Source of the DNA: Clavelina lepadiformis
Lineage: Eukaryota; Chordata; Ascidiacea; Aplousobranchia; Clavelinidae
Length of the DNA stretch: 64,000 nucleotides
Assembly: GCF_947623445.1 (NCBI RefSeq)
Contig: NC_135241.1
Span: forward strand, 932,501 to 996,500
Reading direction: 5' to 3'
The translations under genes and the position numbers were made by a program. Shown piece by piece: positions 43,262-54,745 of this stretch. The notes beneath the pieces are model-generated. The model was given only the letters and a program-made list of their open reading frames with translations, was not told the DNA's origin and did no database searches. Every line of letters starts with the position of its first letter. The stretch's first letter is position 1.

Positions 43262-46200
43262 CTATGGCTTATAGCGCTTATAGTAAAGCAAGGAGACAAA
43301 AGCGAACAAAATGATCAAGACAAAAAATACGCTGAAAGTCACGAATACGATGATGGTTGTGTCGTTGGGGTCAGCTGAAAAGAAAAAAGTTTAAGCAAAA
43401 GAAGCACAATGGTAAGTATTAATATTAACAGTAATGGCACTTACCAGTACTGGCTGGGTTGGGTATTGGCTCACGCATCACGCTAGGATTGGAAAAGTTC
43501 CGAACGACGACGGAAGTTCCCGATTGGGAAACAAACTCTATTGTGTCCACTCCCTTATCGACGATAGTTATAGGACCAATGACATGGATTACGTCATCAT
43601 CGCGGGTTGATCGCTTTGTTATGCGAGAAGGGCAATGTTGAACGCGGCCAACATTGGAGCAATACTATAGGAAAGAAAACTCGTAAAAAATGTGTTGGTG
43701 TTACGGCCAAACACGACGCGAAGAACCAACCGAGGTAGTGGCAAGCTACGTAGAATGGAATGTTTTGATATAAAATTAAAAAAATATTGACAAAGCGAAG
43801 CTAAAACCAACCGAGGTTGTGACGTCAGATGAGCTGCAGATCCTCAATCGAAGGTGGATGTAGATGGTGGTGCATTGGTGGAAGCGCGGAACCTTGAAGG
43901 ACATGCAAGCAGCATGTTGGGAAGTTATCGCCCCCATGCGGACGTCTAAGGCGGAGTTGTAGTTGCAGCTGAGAAAGAAAAATGTCGTTTAAGATAATTG
44001 ATTAAGGGTGGCTGAAACGCTTGCTGTGAAAATATAACGCACCCGGTCCCTGAGAGAGAAACCTGATCCATGCCTGCGGTGGTATCCGAGCTACAGGAAA
44101 GAAATGCGTTGGAGATGTCGGTGAAAGTAGAAGTAGCGAACAGATTCTGCAAAAACGAGATTTCGTGATCGGATATGGTGGGAGGATGTAAACGTCTACC
44201 TTGGAACATAACCTACGTGATTGGTGTTGAAGTTGACAGAAAGGTGGATGGTCTCAGACACAGTGTAGACAGCGCCTGGACCGACTAAAAGGTAAGAGGG
44301 ACACGATTGCTGGCAAGAGGAAACCTTGCACAATGAAACGGAAGCTGTGTACTTCTGTTCACGTGACACATTGGCCCGCTGAACATCGATCCTGCAAAAA
44401 AAGGTGTCAAAGTAAAACATAAAAACGAGTTCTTTTGACAAAACTTACACTGGTTCCAGAGAAGCGACAACATCCAAGTCGTAGTTGAACGTGCAGGACC
44501 AGTCCAAGACGGGAAAGGGCATGTCGTAGAGAGAGGAAGATGTCCTGCGGTTGATCCACAGCGTGTTGTTGTAGGTGTGAGAGTTGAGAGCTTGAGTTCT
44601 TGTAGTTCCGCAAAATGTCGTGAAGGGCGGGAGAATAGTGACTCGGTACTTGCCGTTGATTGGTTGAGCTGGAAATGTGGGAAGTTCGATTAAATACTGA
44701 AAGAAATCAGCGAAAGCACTTGGCCACGCATGAAACCTTGACAAGCTTGCACTGTTTTATATCCATCGACGGTGGACGATAAATACATGAAACTGGATCT
44801 AGTGTTGAAGTCGTACTCGTCATAGAACTCGGCCGATACTTCCAAGACAATTCTGTCGTGGTGACAGGTTAATGTTGGTGGACCTATAAGAGTATGGAGA
44901 ATTACAAAACGTTGTGAGAGAGACGATAAGTGGTCACTTACCAATGTCGCAGTTTTGACCGATGTAACCCTGCTGGCTCATGCAGTAGTAACCGTGTTCA
45001 TGCTTGCAAGACTCGAAGCACTGGCAGTTAGGTCCAAGACACGGGTTGCTGGAACAGGCCTCATCGGTTGTAAGTTCGCAGTGATCCCCATAATAAGGAG
45101 GAAAGCAATCGCACCTAACGGTGCCGATATACAGAACGTAAAACATAAATAAAAGTGTTGACAATTTACCATACTATGACGCGACCTACGTGTAATAGTT
45201 TGGTGCCGAAGGGTCTATGATGCAGGCACCACCGTTCCTGCAAGGTTCAGGTGTGCAAGGACCAACTGAACAATCATTGCCCTTGAACGGAGCCGGACAT
45301 AGACAAACAGTCCCTTGGGGAGGGCACGTGCCGCCGTTTTGACAATTACAGATTCTAGGGGTCACTTGACAGCGATTGCCACTAAATCCTTCCCGGCACA
45401 GACATCTGAAAGTGTTACAGTGTGTACATTGTTGAAATCGTCCTAAACATTATTGAAAAGCATTGAATGATCTGTGGGGTATATAGCGTAGAACTACTTA
45501 CTTTGCGCCACCGCCAGAAACCGTGACGCAGGTGCCACCATTTTGACACGTCAAGGCATTACAGAGAGTTGAGGCAGTCTCACAACTGTAGCCGTAAACA
45601 CCAAAGGGGCAAGCACAGCTGAAACGCAAGAAGCAATTCATAGCGTTATAGTTATTTGAGACCCAAGGTACCTGACTCGTATATACCTGTAACTGGACCC
45701 AATAGGCAAGCAGGCTCCCCCGTGCTCGCAAGGGTTATCGGCGCAAGTCAACCCAACTTTTGCCATATCCTTGAAACAATGTGGAATACCCCTAAACAGA
45801 AACTCGCTATTACCGCATTACCAAGTAACCAATCTCGATATGCTTCACTCACCAGCGAAACACACAAATTTCTTGGGCGAAACAGTGATCTTTCGAGCAA
45901 GTGCTGCCATCTCGCGGCAGTAGAATCGCCCGCAAACTGTTCGAAGCGATGAAAGCAAGCTCGTCATCGTAGTTCCCCGAATCAGCCAAGCAATCTGCGA
46001 TAATGAAAATTTAATTGGATCACTGATTAAGTTTGACATTACCAGGCGACGCCGTATAGCCAGGGTTAATCTTCGCGGAGTCAAATACGTCAAGTACGTC
46101 CATTTTAGCGTGTTGTTAAATGTAGTTAAACATTAAAAGTGTTATGAGGCAGAATTCCGGATTTTACTAAAGCGAGCGCCTTATCTGCATCAATGTAGCT

Positions 46201-46351
46201 CTGAGGCATATATAGACTAACCTTGGAGGGAAGACCAAAGCAACAATAACGCCAAAATTGACCTGCAATTAAACAATGGTTACTAGTTACGTTGTCTTCA
46301 TACTTTTCAATTGAACCCTTTGATGAAATCTCACCTGAAAGCAGAAACCAT
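43262..46351 (-). CDS. EGF-ZP protein B: about 5 EGF-like modules, ZP domain, membrane anchor
   Basis: A short paralogue of gene A, about 14 exons. The start ATG at 46349-46351 gives signal peptide MVSAFRSILALLLLWSSLQ. The N-terminal module DCLADSGNYDDELAF is followed by an EGF module ([12 protein letters not shown]), CNALTCQNGGTC, a double-EGF exon (CNCQNGGTC, CTPEPCRNGGAC) and the atypical module [20 protein letters not shown]. The ZP domain (about 43.5-44.89 kb) opens GPPTLTCHHDRIVLEVSAEFY. A furin-type ITKRS site follows in the exon 43445-43660. The last exon encodes the anchor IIVFVTFSVFFVLIILFAFV and tail YYKRYKP-stop at 43262-43264. Several ZP and pre-ZP exons are nearly identical in nucleotides to gene A, while the central EGF block is far shorter. 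Confidence 0.85.
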
Positions 46352-46458
46352 CGTTTGTTCAGAGAACATCTCTACTAACTCGAACAGAACTTGTTGCAAC
46401 TAAACCTCTTGAAAAGAAAATGAGTAACAAAGCAATGGCAACTACTGGACAAACCCGA

Positions 46459-46466
46459 TTTTTATA
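46459..46466 (-). promoter_or_regulatory. TATA box of EGF-ZP gene B
   Basis: TATAAAAA on the - strand about 108 bases before the start ATG of gene B, at nearly the same spacing as the box of gene A. Confidence 0.6.
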
Positions 46467-46885
46467 CCGCCTTGATTACCACGGGTTTTCTACGGCGGTG
46501 ATTGCGCTTGCATTTTTGTTTTTAAAGAAAATAATCCAACAAGTTTCTATTTTAGATTCGAATGACATTTATAGTAAATCAGCTCAATCAGTCAATCAAT
46601 CAGCCGCAGATCTTTATTGTAACTTTCTTTGCAGTTTTGGGTCTGCACTCACTTACGTGTTGAAACAAAACTTATAAACAGGTGCTATGGGCACAAACGG
46701 CAGCTTTTATTTGCGATGAAAATGTAAATGCATGCGCACAGCGTTATTATAATCTATTTGTTGGGCAAAAGATTGCCTTCCGTCGTACATCGTATGTTCA
46801 TGTTGTGGTGGTAAAAAGAAAAATATAAACTTTTAGAATGCATTGAACTCTGCTCTGGCAATTTTAATCAAATGCTTAATACGGC

Positions 46886-49800
46886 TTAATTGCAAGTTGC
46901 CGCGTTGTCTGGCAAACTACAGCGACACCATCTTTCGCCGTGGCAGTATTTTTGCTCATCGTTTGTCGCCAAAGGGCAGTAGACAAAACATGTATCGCTG
47001 CAAAATGGATTAGTAGCGCCATCTACCGCTTTGAGACAATTACAATTGCTGACTTTAGACATCGGATATCCAATACGTGACGTGAGTTGTGCTCTTGACA
47101 CGTGCGAGTAACAGCTTTGTTCCGCGCTGCAGTTTGCACGACAAAAGCGACCTGTAGAAAGTTGTTTGCATCAGTTACTAATCAAAAGAAAATCAATTTA
47201 ACGTCGATTTGAATTTGAATTGTCGATTTAAGGCAATTGAAATTTGATGATGATGATGTCATTGTGTCCACTATCGCTTGTCACATTCATGGTTTGAAAC
47301 TCTTTAAACGTTACCTGACTTCGGCGCCAAGTGGCGGTTCCTTCTCTGCCTGGCATTGCCACCTCTTCTGATTTCATGAAATGCTACTGCCATGAACATT
47401 TTCATGGCGCCGCCTTCAACTTCTGTGGCGCGGACTGAACAGCCCATGCCAGTAAGACCAGGGTCAAGGAGTTTTTCGTAATAACCTGAGGGAAGATTTC
47501 TTATCAATGATTGCTACAATGATAACTTTTTACATAGCTTGCTAAATCATTCTAATGGGTTTTTGAACGATGTCGGCACTTAATATGATTTACAGGATTT
47601 AGGCCAAAATAATTTAATGAACTAATCACGGCTTAAACTCATTATATTCACGGTCAAACGCATTTTTGTAACAAATGAAATTTTATGATTTACACCCGAA
47701 TAAAATCACTTGTCTGATCAAGAAAATGTAGTTTCAGTTTTTAAGCAGCGTCGAGTCAATGTCCTGGAGAAATATTCGAAAAACAAGCGCTTTCAGCAGA
47801 GATCACATCATTTGTAGAAGTTATATCATAAGGTGTCATCACCCACCGCGATGATATTTCCGATAATTATTGGATTTTAATAAGTTCCCAGGGTGATAAT
47901 TTAACGCCTGATCATAGATAATATCTGCCGTAAGTATTACTTGTGCCTCTAATCAGCAATATATAGCGCGTCTACGTTGGGGGGTAATTTGCAAGGAACA
48001 AACTTGCGGTTTTCGAAATCGTATTTTCATTTTAAAACGTACGATTAACCTTGTACAGTGTTTGCATATAAGTTCGGATTCATTGAATTAAAATCTCCGT
48101 TACCTTCCTCAAACCACTTAATTTGCGGTCACGTACTCGCGTGTGCCAGGGCGAAAAGTCTTTATGAGCTCGAATATAAGTTTAAGTTGACCCTTAGGAG
48201 TTAATGAAACTTGACCGAATTCTGTGAATAGTATCCTAGTTACATTGACATCTTATAAATAACACAGACCGTCCGGGCGTGTGAGATTGAAGATTCCTTG
48301 CAGGTACCAGTTTTTCAAAATCTCCTTGACATGGACCGCTAGGAGTCCGGGAAGTGCACGAGGGTTTCTTAAGGTCTCCTTTGGCACCATACTGACCTTT
48401 TCCGCTTCTAAGAAATTGATTTCACCTGCAATGTATGAATAAGTTTCAACTGACAAAACTAACTAACAACTTAGTGAACTATGACGTTATCTCCAAAAAA
48501 CTCCTTTTCCTTTGTCAGAGCGGCGACAAAATCGGACTTTCCGTGCCTCTTAGTCCATTTTGTTTGTGATGTCATCAAATTGACATGTTTTTCTGAAATC
48601 CGTCCAATAACAGCACGCGCCCTTTAATTGCTGCTTTAAACTAAATCGTTTAAGTGTCACGGTCAAAGAGATTTATGGAGAGTAATTGCTATGCCGGGAG
48701 ACGCCAACACAGTGAACGCTGTCATTTCCCTCGCCACTAAACTACTCGTTTCCATTTTAAGTCTTCCGCTGGTTATGGAATTGCCGCCCTATTAGGCTAT
48801 CTATTACTGCCCTGTTAATAAGCTTTCTATTGAGATGTGCAGCCTCAGTACAGAGATTGGGGTCAAAATTTCAACTTTGGGTGCTTTGACGTGTGAGCTG
48901 TGACTTGGTTCAATGGAAAAATGATCGAGTCTAATGAGCGGCAACCGTCTTTATCTATAAATTGTAACCACGCGCACATTGGTGCTCACGGAAGAATTTA
49001 AGTTGCATTATTGTGACCAAACACGTAGTATGAATATCCCAAAAATTCGATCCGCAAATGAATTATAGAGTCTACAAAATATTTTAGAAAGACCTAAATT
49101 TCGCGACGATTTTTAACTTTTTACGTGTTTATGAACTTTGAACAGTTTTAGCCTATTCAAGCTTTTTGTTTTTTTGAAGACAAAATGTAAAAAATTTCAC
49201 TGGAAAAATGCTAAAAACTGACGAGTAGGCTACTGTAAGTCACAAAATTTGTTACATCTAAAACTGAACAAAGCAACAATATTTTAAACAATACCTGATA
49301 TTTTAAACTGATTTGTCAGGTCAATCCTGGTGTAGCTGAATGTTGTGCTTTCGTACATACGTTGGATGACCCTGGCATCAGCAAGGGAAGAGAAAAAATC
49401 GCTCCACCTGAGTTGTCCTAACTGATGCACCAACCTCAGGTCGTTGATTGTGACTTGGCAGGCCACTTCGAACTCGTTAAACGTGTTTCTTGTCCCGAAC
49501 AAAGCCAAAATATCTACAAAAATGTTGCAAAATCTGAAAAGTAGACTAACTAAAAAGATTCTTGGTCGATTCAACCCACGACAATTAAAACCCAGACGCA
49601 ACCGACATCTTTGGGTTCAATCGTCCTGGATCGCAATGACCGGCCACCAATTTAATGCAAAGACACCGTGCAGCATGGCACCAAAACTCAACGCCTTTTG
49701 TCAACCAAAATTAATTGCAGCAAGACGTAATTTGCGTCATACTTAGAAGAACTTAACACCTTTATGGTATCTATACCTTCCAGTCCAGCGTCACGAAACG

Positions 49801-49909
49801 GGTTGATGTTTGAAGCTGTAGCATTGCGAATTCCTTGAGGTGATGCTAAGACACAAATTAAAAGCAAAACCTTCGTTGCGTCCAAGCAGATCGGCATCTT
49901 GAATTGCAT
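46886..49909 (-). CDS. Secreted Cys-rich protein, possible divergent CAP domain
   Basis: Five exons: 49777-49909, 49295-49513, 48270-48425, 47315-47485, 46886-47151. They sum to 945 bases, 314 aa, all phases consistent. The first exon gives a signal peptide (ATKVLLLICVLASPQG). The middle has features in the order expected of a CAP/SCP domain: LRWSDFFSSLADA, then VKEILKNWYLQG, then GYYEKLLDPGLTGMGCSV, which would stand for the W..E...Y / HYTQ..W..T..GC motifs with the usual His lost. A basic stretch (RQRRNRH) follows. The last exon has about 14 Cys in roughly 88 residues (CRANCSAEQSCYS, CNCLKAV, CHGERWCRC), like the hinge or tail of many CAP proteins. TTTATT at 46706-46711 supplies a poly(A) signal. 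The CAP call is inference; the gene model is stronger than the family call. Confidence 0.65.
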
Positions 49910-52195
49910 TTTGTATTCGGAAACTGCGCCCTGAACACTGTTTATAATTTCAAACAGAGGTTTATGCTTTCGTTTTGCAACGAAACAAACCTTTTGAATA
50001 AGATGTTTTGCTTAAAACTTCGGAATATTGCGAGCTAAGACTATTTAAAGGGCGCTGGGAAAACTTTTTTCATTTTTTTCTGTCTTTTCTGCTTCTTTTG
50101 CTGTTTTATGATTCTAATCTGGATATAGTCGCTTCAACACTGACGATAAGTAGGGTCTGCAACTTTTGGGAAAATTTTTCTTTTTTTCTAATTCAACAGC
50201 CGATTACAGTGAGAGAGGAAATTTTTTAGTTTTAACAACGGTCAAACAAAGTGCCGAATTTATTGCCAGCAGCATAGTTCGCTACAATTTTTGTGACGAC
50301 TATTTTGCGGTTTTCATTTTTAAATAAAAAAAGCTTAATTAAAAAAGCTATATTTCTGATAAAGTCTGTTTCTTCGGGGAAGGTCCTGTGTGTACAAAAC
50401 CGTGCTTGGAGGTGGTGTCCTGGGACATTTCAACCACCGTGTGTCGATGGTGAAGATTATATCGTTATATTTATATAAAGTATTGCCCTCTCTCAACGCC
50501 CCACGAAACACGATTTTGTAACAAGCTTGCCCGGGCCTACATTATCAATCCACGTCATATGTGGAGAGGCCCAGACAGGACGAGGTGGTATAGGCCTATA
50601 CGCTTCATTGCCATAGATGGGCTGGAAAGATGCCACAACTACGTGGAATACATGACATGTATGTCAACCGTTCAGCATTCTTAACATGCATGGCCGGAGA
50701 TAATCTTTTCCTGGACAATTCGTCCCTTTCAAGTGTGTAAGTGCTGTCTTTAGAGTGGAATGTGCGGCGTGCTTCACATAATGAAGAACATTGCTAAATT
50801 GCTACTTGTCGCTTTGCTATTTGTCGCAAATGTCATCGTAATTCCTACCGTAAACAGAACACTTATTTTGTCTACGCAAGCGGAACAAAGATATTAATTA
50901 AAAAGAAGTTTTTGACAAACTTGTAAGCTAGCCAGCTTTCATATACTCTTGTCTAACCTTGATTGCTTTCTAAAAGTTTATTGGATTTGTAAGAACAAAT
51001 TTATAAACTATTTTGCAAAATATGGTAACATTCTCTTGAACTCGTTGAGACGGCAAAAGTAAGCCAAGTATGATAAACAAGTCATTACCTAAGTCACCGT
51101 TAAAGATATGAATTTATCGGCAAGTGCCACTCCTACACTGATATCATTAAATTATCGATTTCAAAAGCCGCAAATATTTCGAGGAACTAAGATTAGTTGA
51201 TAGCGATCTGAAACATACTGGGTGCGACGGTGTTCTGCATTCTTTCAACTAATTTCACTAAATCAGTTTTACGTTGAGCAAAAGCATATTTCAACGAAAT
51301 TTCAACGAAATATGCGCTGGGACCTTGTAATAAGGTACAGGATGTAGTCCACGTTTTCAGTCGAATTCCTTGTCTGTAAATGTACGCTAAGTTGACCAAC
51401 CTCGCCTTTATATGAACTTTATGAATTTTTATTCTCAACTCATTTTCACAGCAATACTCTATATGCAGACATTTACAAAAACTTTAGGTCTTTAATAAAA
51501 TCCTTTCAAGACTTTTTGGACTAATTAAAGCATACAGTAGTTTAAAATGATTGATTTTCAAAATTTACTAAAAACCACTTTAAACTAGTTATCGGTTGCT
51601 AACTTGGGTAAACACCTAAAAATCCTGCAATATTAATTTGCATTAGAGCAAACAAAAGTTTTTTCAAACCTTGTAAGAATTAAACCAATTCTCGTGGAAC
51701 TAAGACCAAATGCCGCAATGGACTTTATCCCCATATTTGCTGTTATTTGAACACACATACTTTAATCTTGCTGTTCTTTTGTTGATTTACAGCATTTAGT
51801 CGTAAACAACCCTGGAAACGCTCATCAGTTCGGTAAAACGGGAACTCGTTAAAATATTGTTGCTGTTGTTAATATTGTTTTCTACGTTGATTATATTCAC
51901 CGATGAGAACAATCCGTTGATTATTGTAAGCATATACATTTTAAATATTTATTTGAAAAAAAATTCTAGGAAAGTTACTGCTGTTCTAACTTTCATTATT
52001 TCAAAAACTGTAAAGTTTAGATTTCTTTCATTGAAAGTAAAAGTTCTACTAAGGGTATTTACCAGTAAATTTTGTGTGTACTGCACAGACAAGTTCCATT
52101 TTTGATCTCTTTGGAGAAAAGGTTACTTAGAATTTCACCTCATACACAAGTCGAGGCCTCGCCATTTGTAAAAAGTTGAAACGCCGACAATTGAA
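49910..52195. other. Intergenic region, no gene seen
   Basis: The space between the CAP-like gene (-) and MVD (+), which are divergent, so it holds both promoters. The short ORFs near 50008-50478 and 51193-51438 are AT-rich and not recognisable. No RNA gene or clear repeat was found. Confidence 0.45.
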
Positions 52196-54745
52196 ATGGA
52201 CTATCTCAAGCTTGATGAGAGCGATATGGTCACTTTCAGCGCGCCAGTCAACATCGCCATCATAAAATATTGGGGAAAGTCGTGCCAGAAACTAAACTTA
52301 CCAATGAACTCATCTTTGAGTTTAACTCTAAATCAGGTCTGTGATTTAAATTTTTACCAGTTATTGCTTAATTTTTGGGAATTTAAAATGTACGACTTTT
52401 TTCTTTCTTTGCATTGTGTTACTTGACTATACCTTATTATTTCGGCTGTGATAGACCGATATGAGCCGTAACGGAAAGTGTGGAACCTGCACGCACGAGA
52501 TTCATAAACGTGCACGCCAAACTTTGTTATTTTCATGCAGATTTATAATAAATAAGCAAATAAAACAGTTCTGCCTTCAGTGTCAATCCGCATCTTTGCG
52601 CATAGGCTACCCAATTTCTCCTCTAAAAGTGCCATACTTTCCAGTCGGGTATATTTTAATGTTGCAGCATCCTTTTCGTTTTAATGTTGCAGCATCCTTT
52701 TCGTTTTATTTCTGGCCTAGTGGCCATGCTAACCATTCCCATATTCATTGTTATCAATTCATTTTTAAATGCATGTGCGCAGAAATGTTTGAATGCACTT
52801 GAATTGCACAATTTCACAATTTGACTAATTCAATCTCTAAATCAAATAAACATTGAGATGAAACTCTTCAGGCCTGGAAATGGACGTCCTACTATAATTG
52901 TTAGCATTTTAATTTTTTTCGCCGCATCAAACAATGAAAAAATAAAAGATACATTAAGCAAACAGCTTTTGCTCTAGAGATAAGTGGTAACTCGCAACAG
53001 TTTTCTCTTAATAAAAGGTACGACTTGTAGTGGGCCGGTTTTGTGGGGGATAATTCAAGGGTTTAACTGTTATAATAAGATTTACTTAGAGCTGAACAAA
53101 CGAGTGCAGACACTATGCTTGTAATTAGTAGCGAAGATTTTTACATAATTGCATTAAAAGGCCGTGAATGAGTTGTTTTGAGTTTAGTGACCAACCTGAA
53201 TATTTATTTGGCTATTTTGAATTAGTTTGTCTATAAATCTTGCAGCCATTAAACATTTTCTGCTCTTTGTGATCATTGTTTTCAAACCCCACTGGAGAGT
53301 TTGTAGAAAGATTTTAGTGGAGGAAGTAGACTTATGTGCCTGGTTATTGACTCTGAATTGCTGTTACTGTGCATTTTTACGACCAAATTTGGCAGCCTCT
53401 AGTGTTGTTACTGTTACATCACAAGTAGAGTTGTTCTACTCACTTGACAACAAGTGAACAATGGCATATCTTGCACAGTTCTAGTGCAATGATCATAATT
53501 GACAAAGTATGCATTAAAGTTGTTTTAATTTAGTTTTTTGACACTCTCAGATACAGTCGAGGTTTTAATTACACAAGCATTTGTTTTTATTCTTAACAGG
53601 ATCATTTGCAAGCGAAAACAACGATTGCAACATCAAGCACGTTCATAAAAGACAGAATCTGGTTAAACGGGAAAGAGCAAGATGTTGAGGGGAATACCCG
53701 TTTGCAAGCCTGTTTGAAAGAGGTCAGCCCAGTTATGTTGTGGCTCATCACAAATAAAGTTTACAAGCACATAGCTCACCAACAACGTAATATTGCTTTC
53801 ATCCATCGGTAGATTCGACGTCTGGCCAGGCTACAGGCAGTCAAGCGTAACGAAGATGTACACAGGGTGACTCGATGCAGTCAAAAAGTTCACATTTCTT
53901 CGAGGAATAATTTTCCAACAGCTGCCGGACTTGCGTCCTCCGCGGCCGGATATGCAGTTTTGGTCGCGGCACTCGGACAGTTGTACCGAGTCGACTGTGA
54001 TCTGTCTGGAGTGGCCAGATGTGGCTCTGGGAGTGCCTGTCGAAGTATGTTGGGGGGTTTCGTCGAATGGGTGAAGGGAGGAAAGTCAGATGGAACGGAC
54101 AGCATTGCGCAACAGTTTGTGGGTGAGGAACATTGGCCGGAACTGCGAGTGCTGATAGTTGTGACCTCTGCACAGACGAAAGCCGTCGGTAGCACTGAAG
54201 GAATGCAACGAAGCGTTGAAACTTCAGCTCTTTTGCAACATCGTGTGGATAATGTGGTACCAGATCGAATGAAAGCACTGACAGATGCAATTCTAAACAA
54301 AGATTTCAGCGCATTTGCTGAAATTTGCATGAAGGAGAGTAATCAACTGCATGCTGTATGTCAGGACACATTTCCTCCTTTACGTTATTTAAACAATGTG
54401 TCTGAGCAAATTATTCGGTTTGTTCATGCTTATAATGAGCATTGTAGTGACACCAGAGTCGCTTATACATTTGACGCGGGACCAAACGCTTTCCTGTTTG
54501 TCCTAGAGCGCCATTTAAGTGAAGTGGCAAGTCTGATTTATAAAATATTCGGTCCAGCTACTGACAACGCAACAGATTTCTTTCGAGGTGAAAGATTTAA
54601 AGCCTACCAGTCAGATTTACCCGACTTTGAAACCAAAATCTGTCCGACTTCAGCTGAATATGTTATTTGTACAAAGGCTGGGCCTGGTCCATTGCAACTA
54701 TTTGAACACAATATTTCGCCAAAAACTGGTTTACCACTGCCGTAA
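52196..54745 (+). CDS. MVD: Mevalonate diphosphate decarboxylase
   Basis: Converts mevalonate 5-diphosphate plus ATP to isopentenyl diphosphate, the last step of the mevalonate route to sterols and isoprenoids. Exons 52196-52336, 53600-53722 and 53813-54745 give 398 aa; human MVD is 400. The N-terminus has [15 protein letters not shown] and [10 protein letters not shown]. The GHMP-kinase phosphate-binding loop is [17 protein letters not shown] (about 120-136), followed by GSGSACRS (about 159-166) with the substrate-binding Arg. [11 protein letters not shown] and [11 protein letters not shown] carry the family features, including the catalytic Asp near 309. It ends VGPGP-like (AGPGPLQLF) as in the family. 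All three exons are in frame with GT-AG junctions. Intron 1 (1.26 kb) holds a short tandem duplication. The first canonical AATAAA I find is at 55630, which would mean a long 3' UTR. Confidence 0.97.
52466..52560 (+). repeat. Dispersed repeat, copy 2 (partner at 12716-12820)
   Basis: Shares GGAAAGTGTGGAACCTGCA and weaker downstream similarity with 12.72 kb, on the same strand. It lies in MVD intron 1. Confidence 0.4.
52654..52703 (+). repeat. 25 bp perfect tandem duplication in MVD intron 1
   Basis: Two adjacent identical 25-base units (52654-52678 and 52679-52703) with core AATGTTGCAGCATCC. This core is partly palindromic (ATGTTGCAGCAT, off by one base from perfect). It is probably a slippage duplication. 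Confidence 0.85.

Noticed and set aside
53841-54330. 149- and 146-codon - strand ORFs opposite MVD exon 3
   Set aside because: Antisense shadows of the well-supported MVD coding exon.
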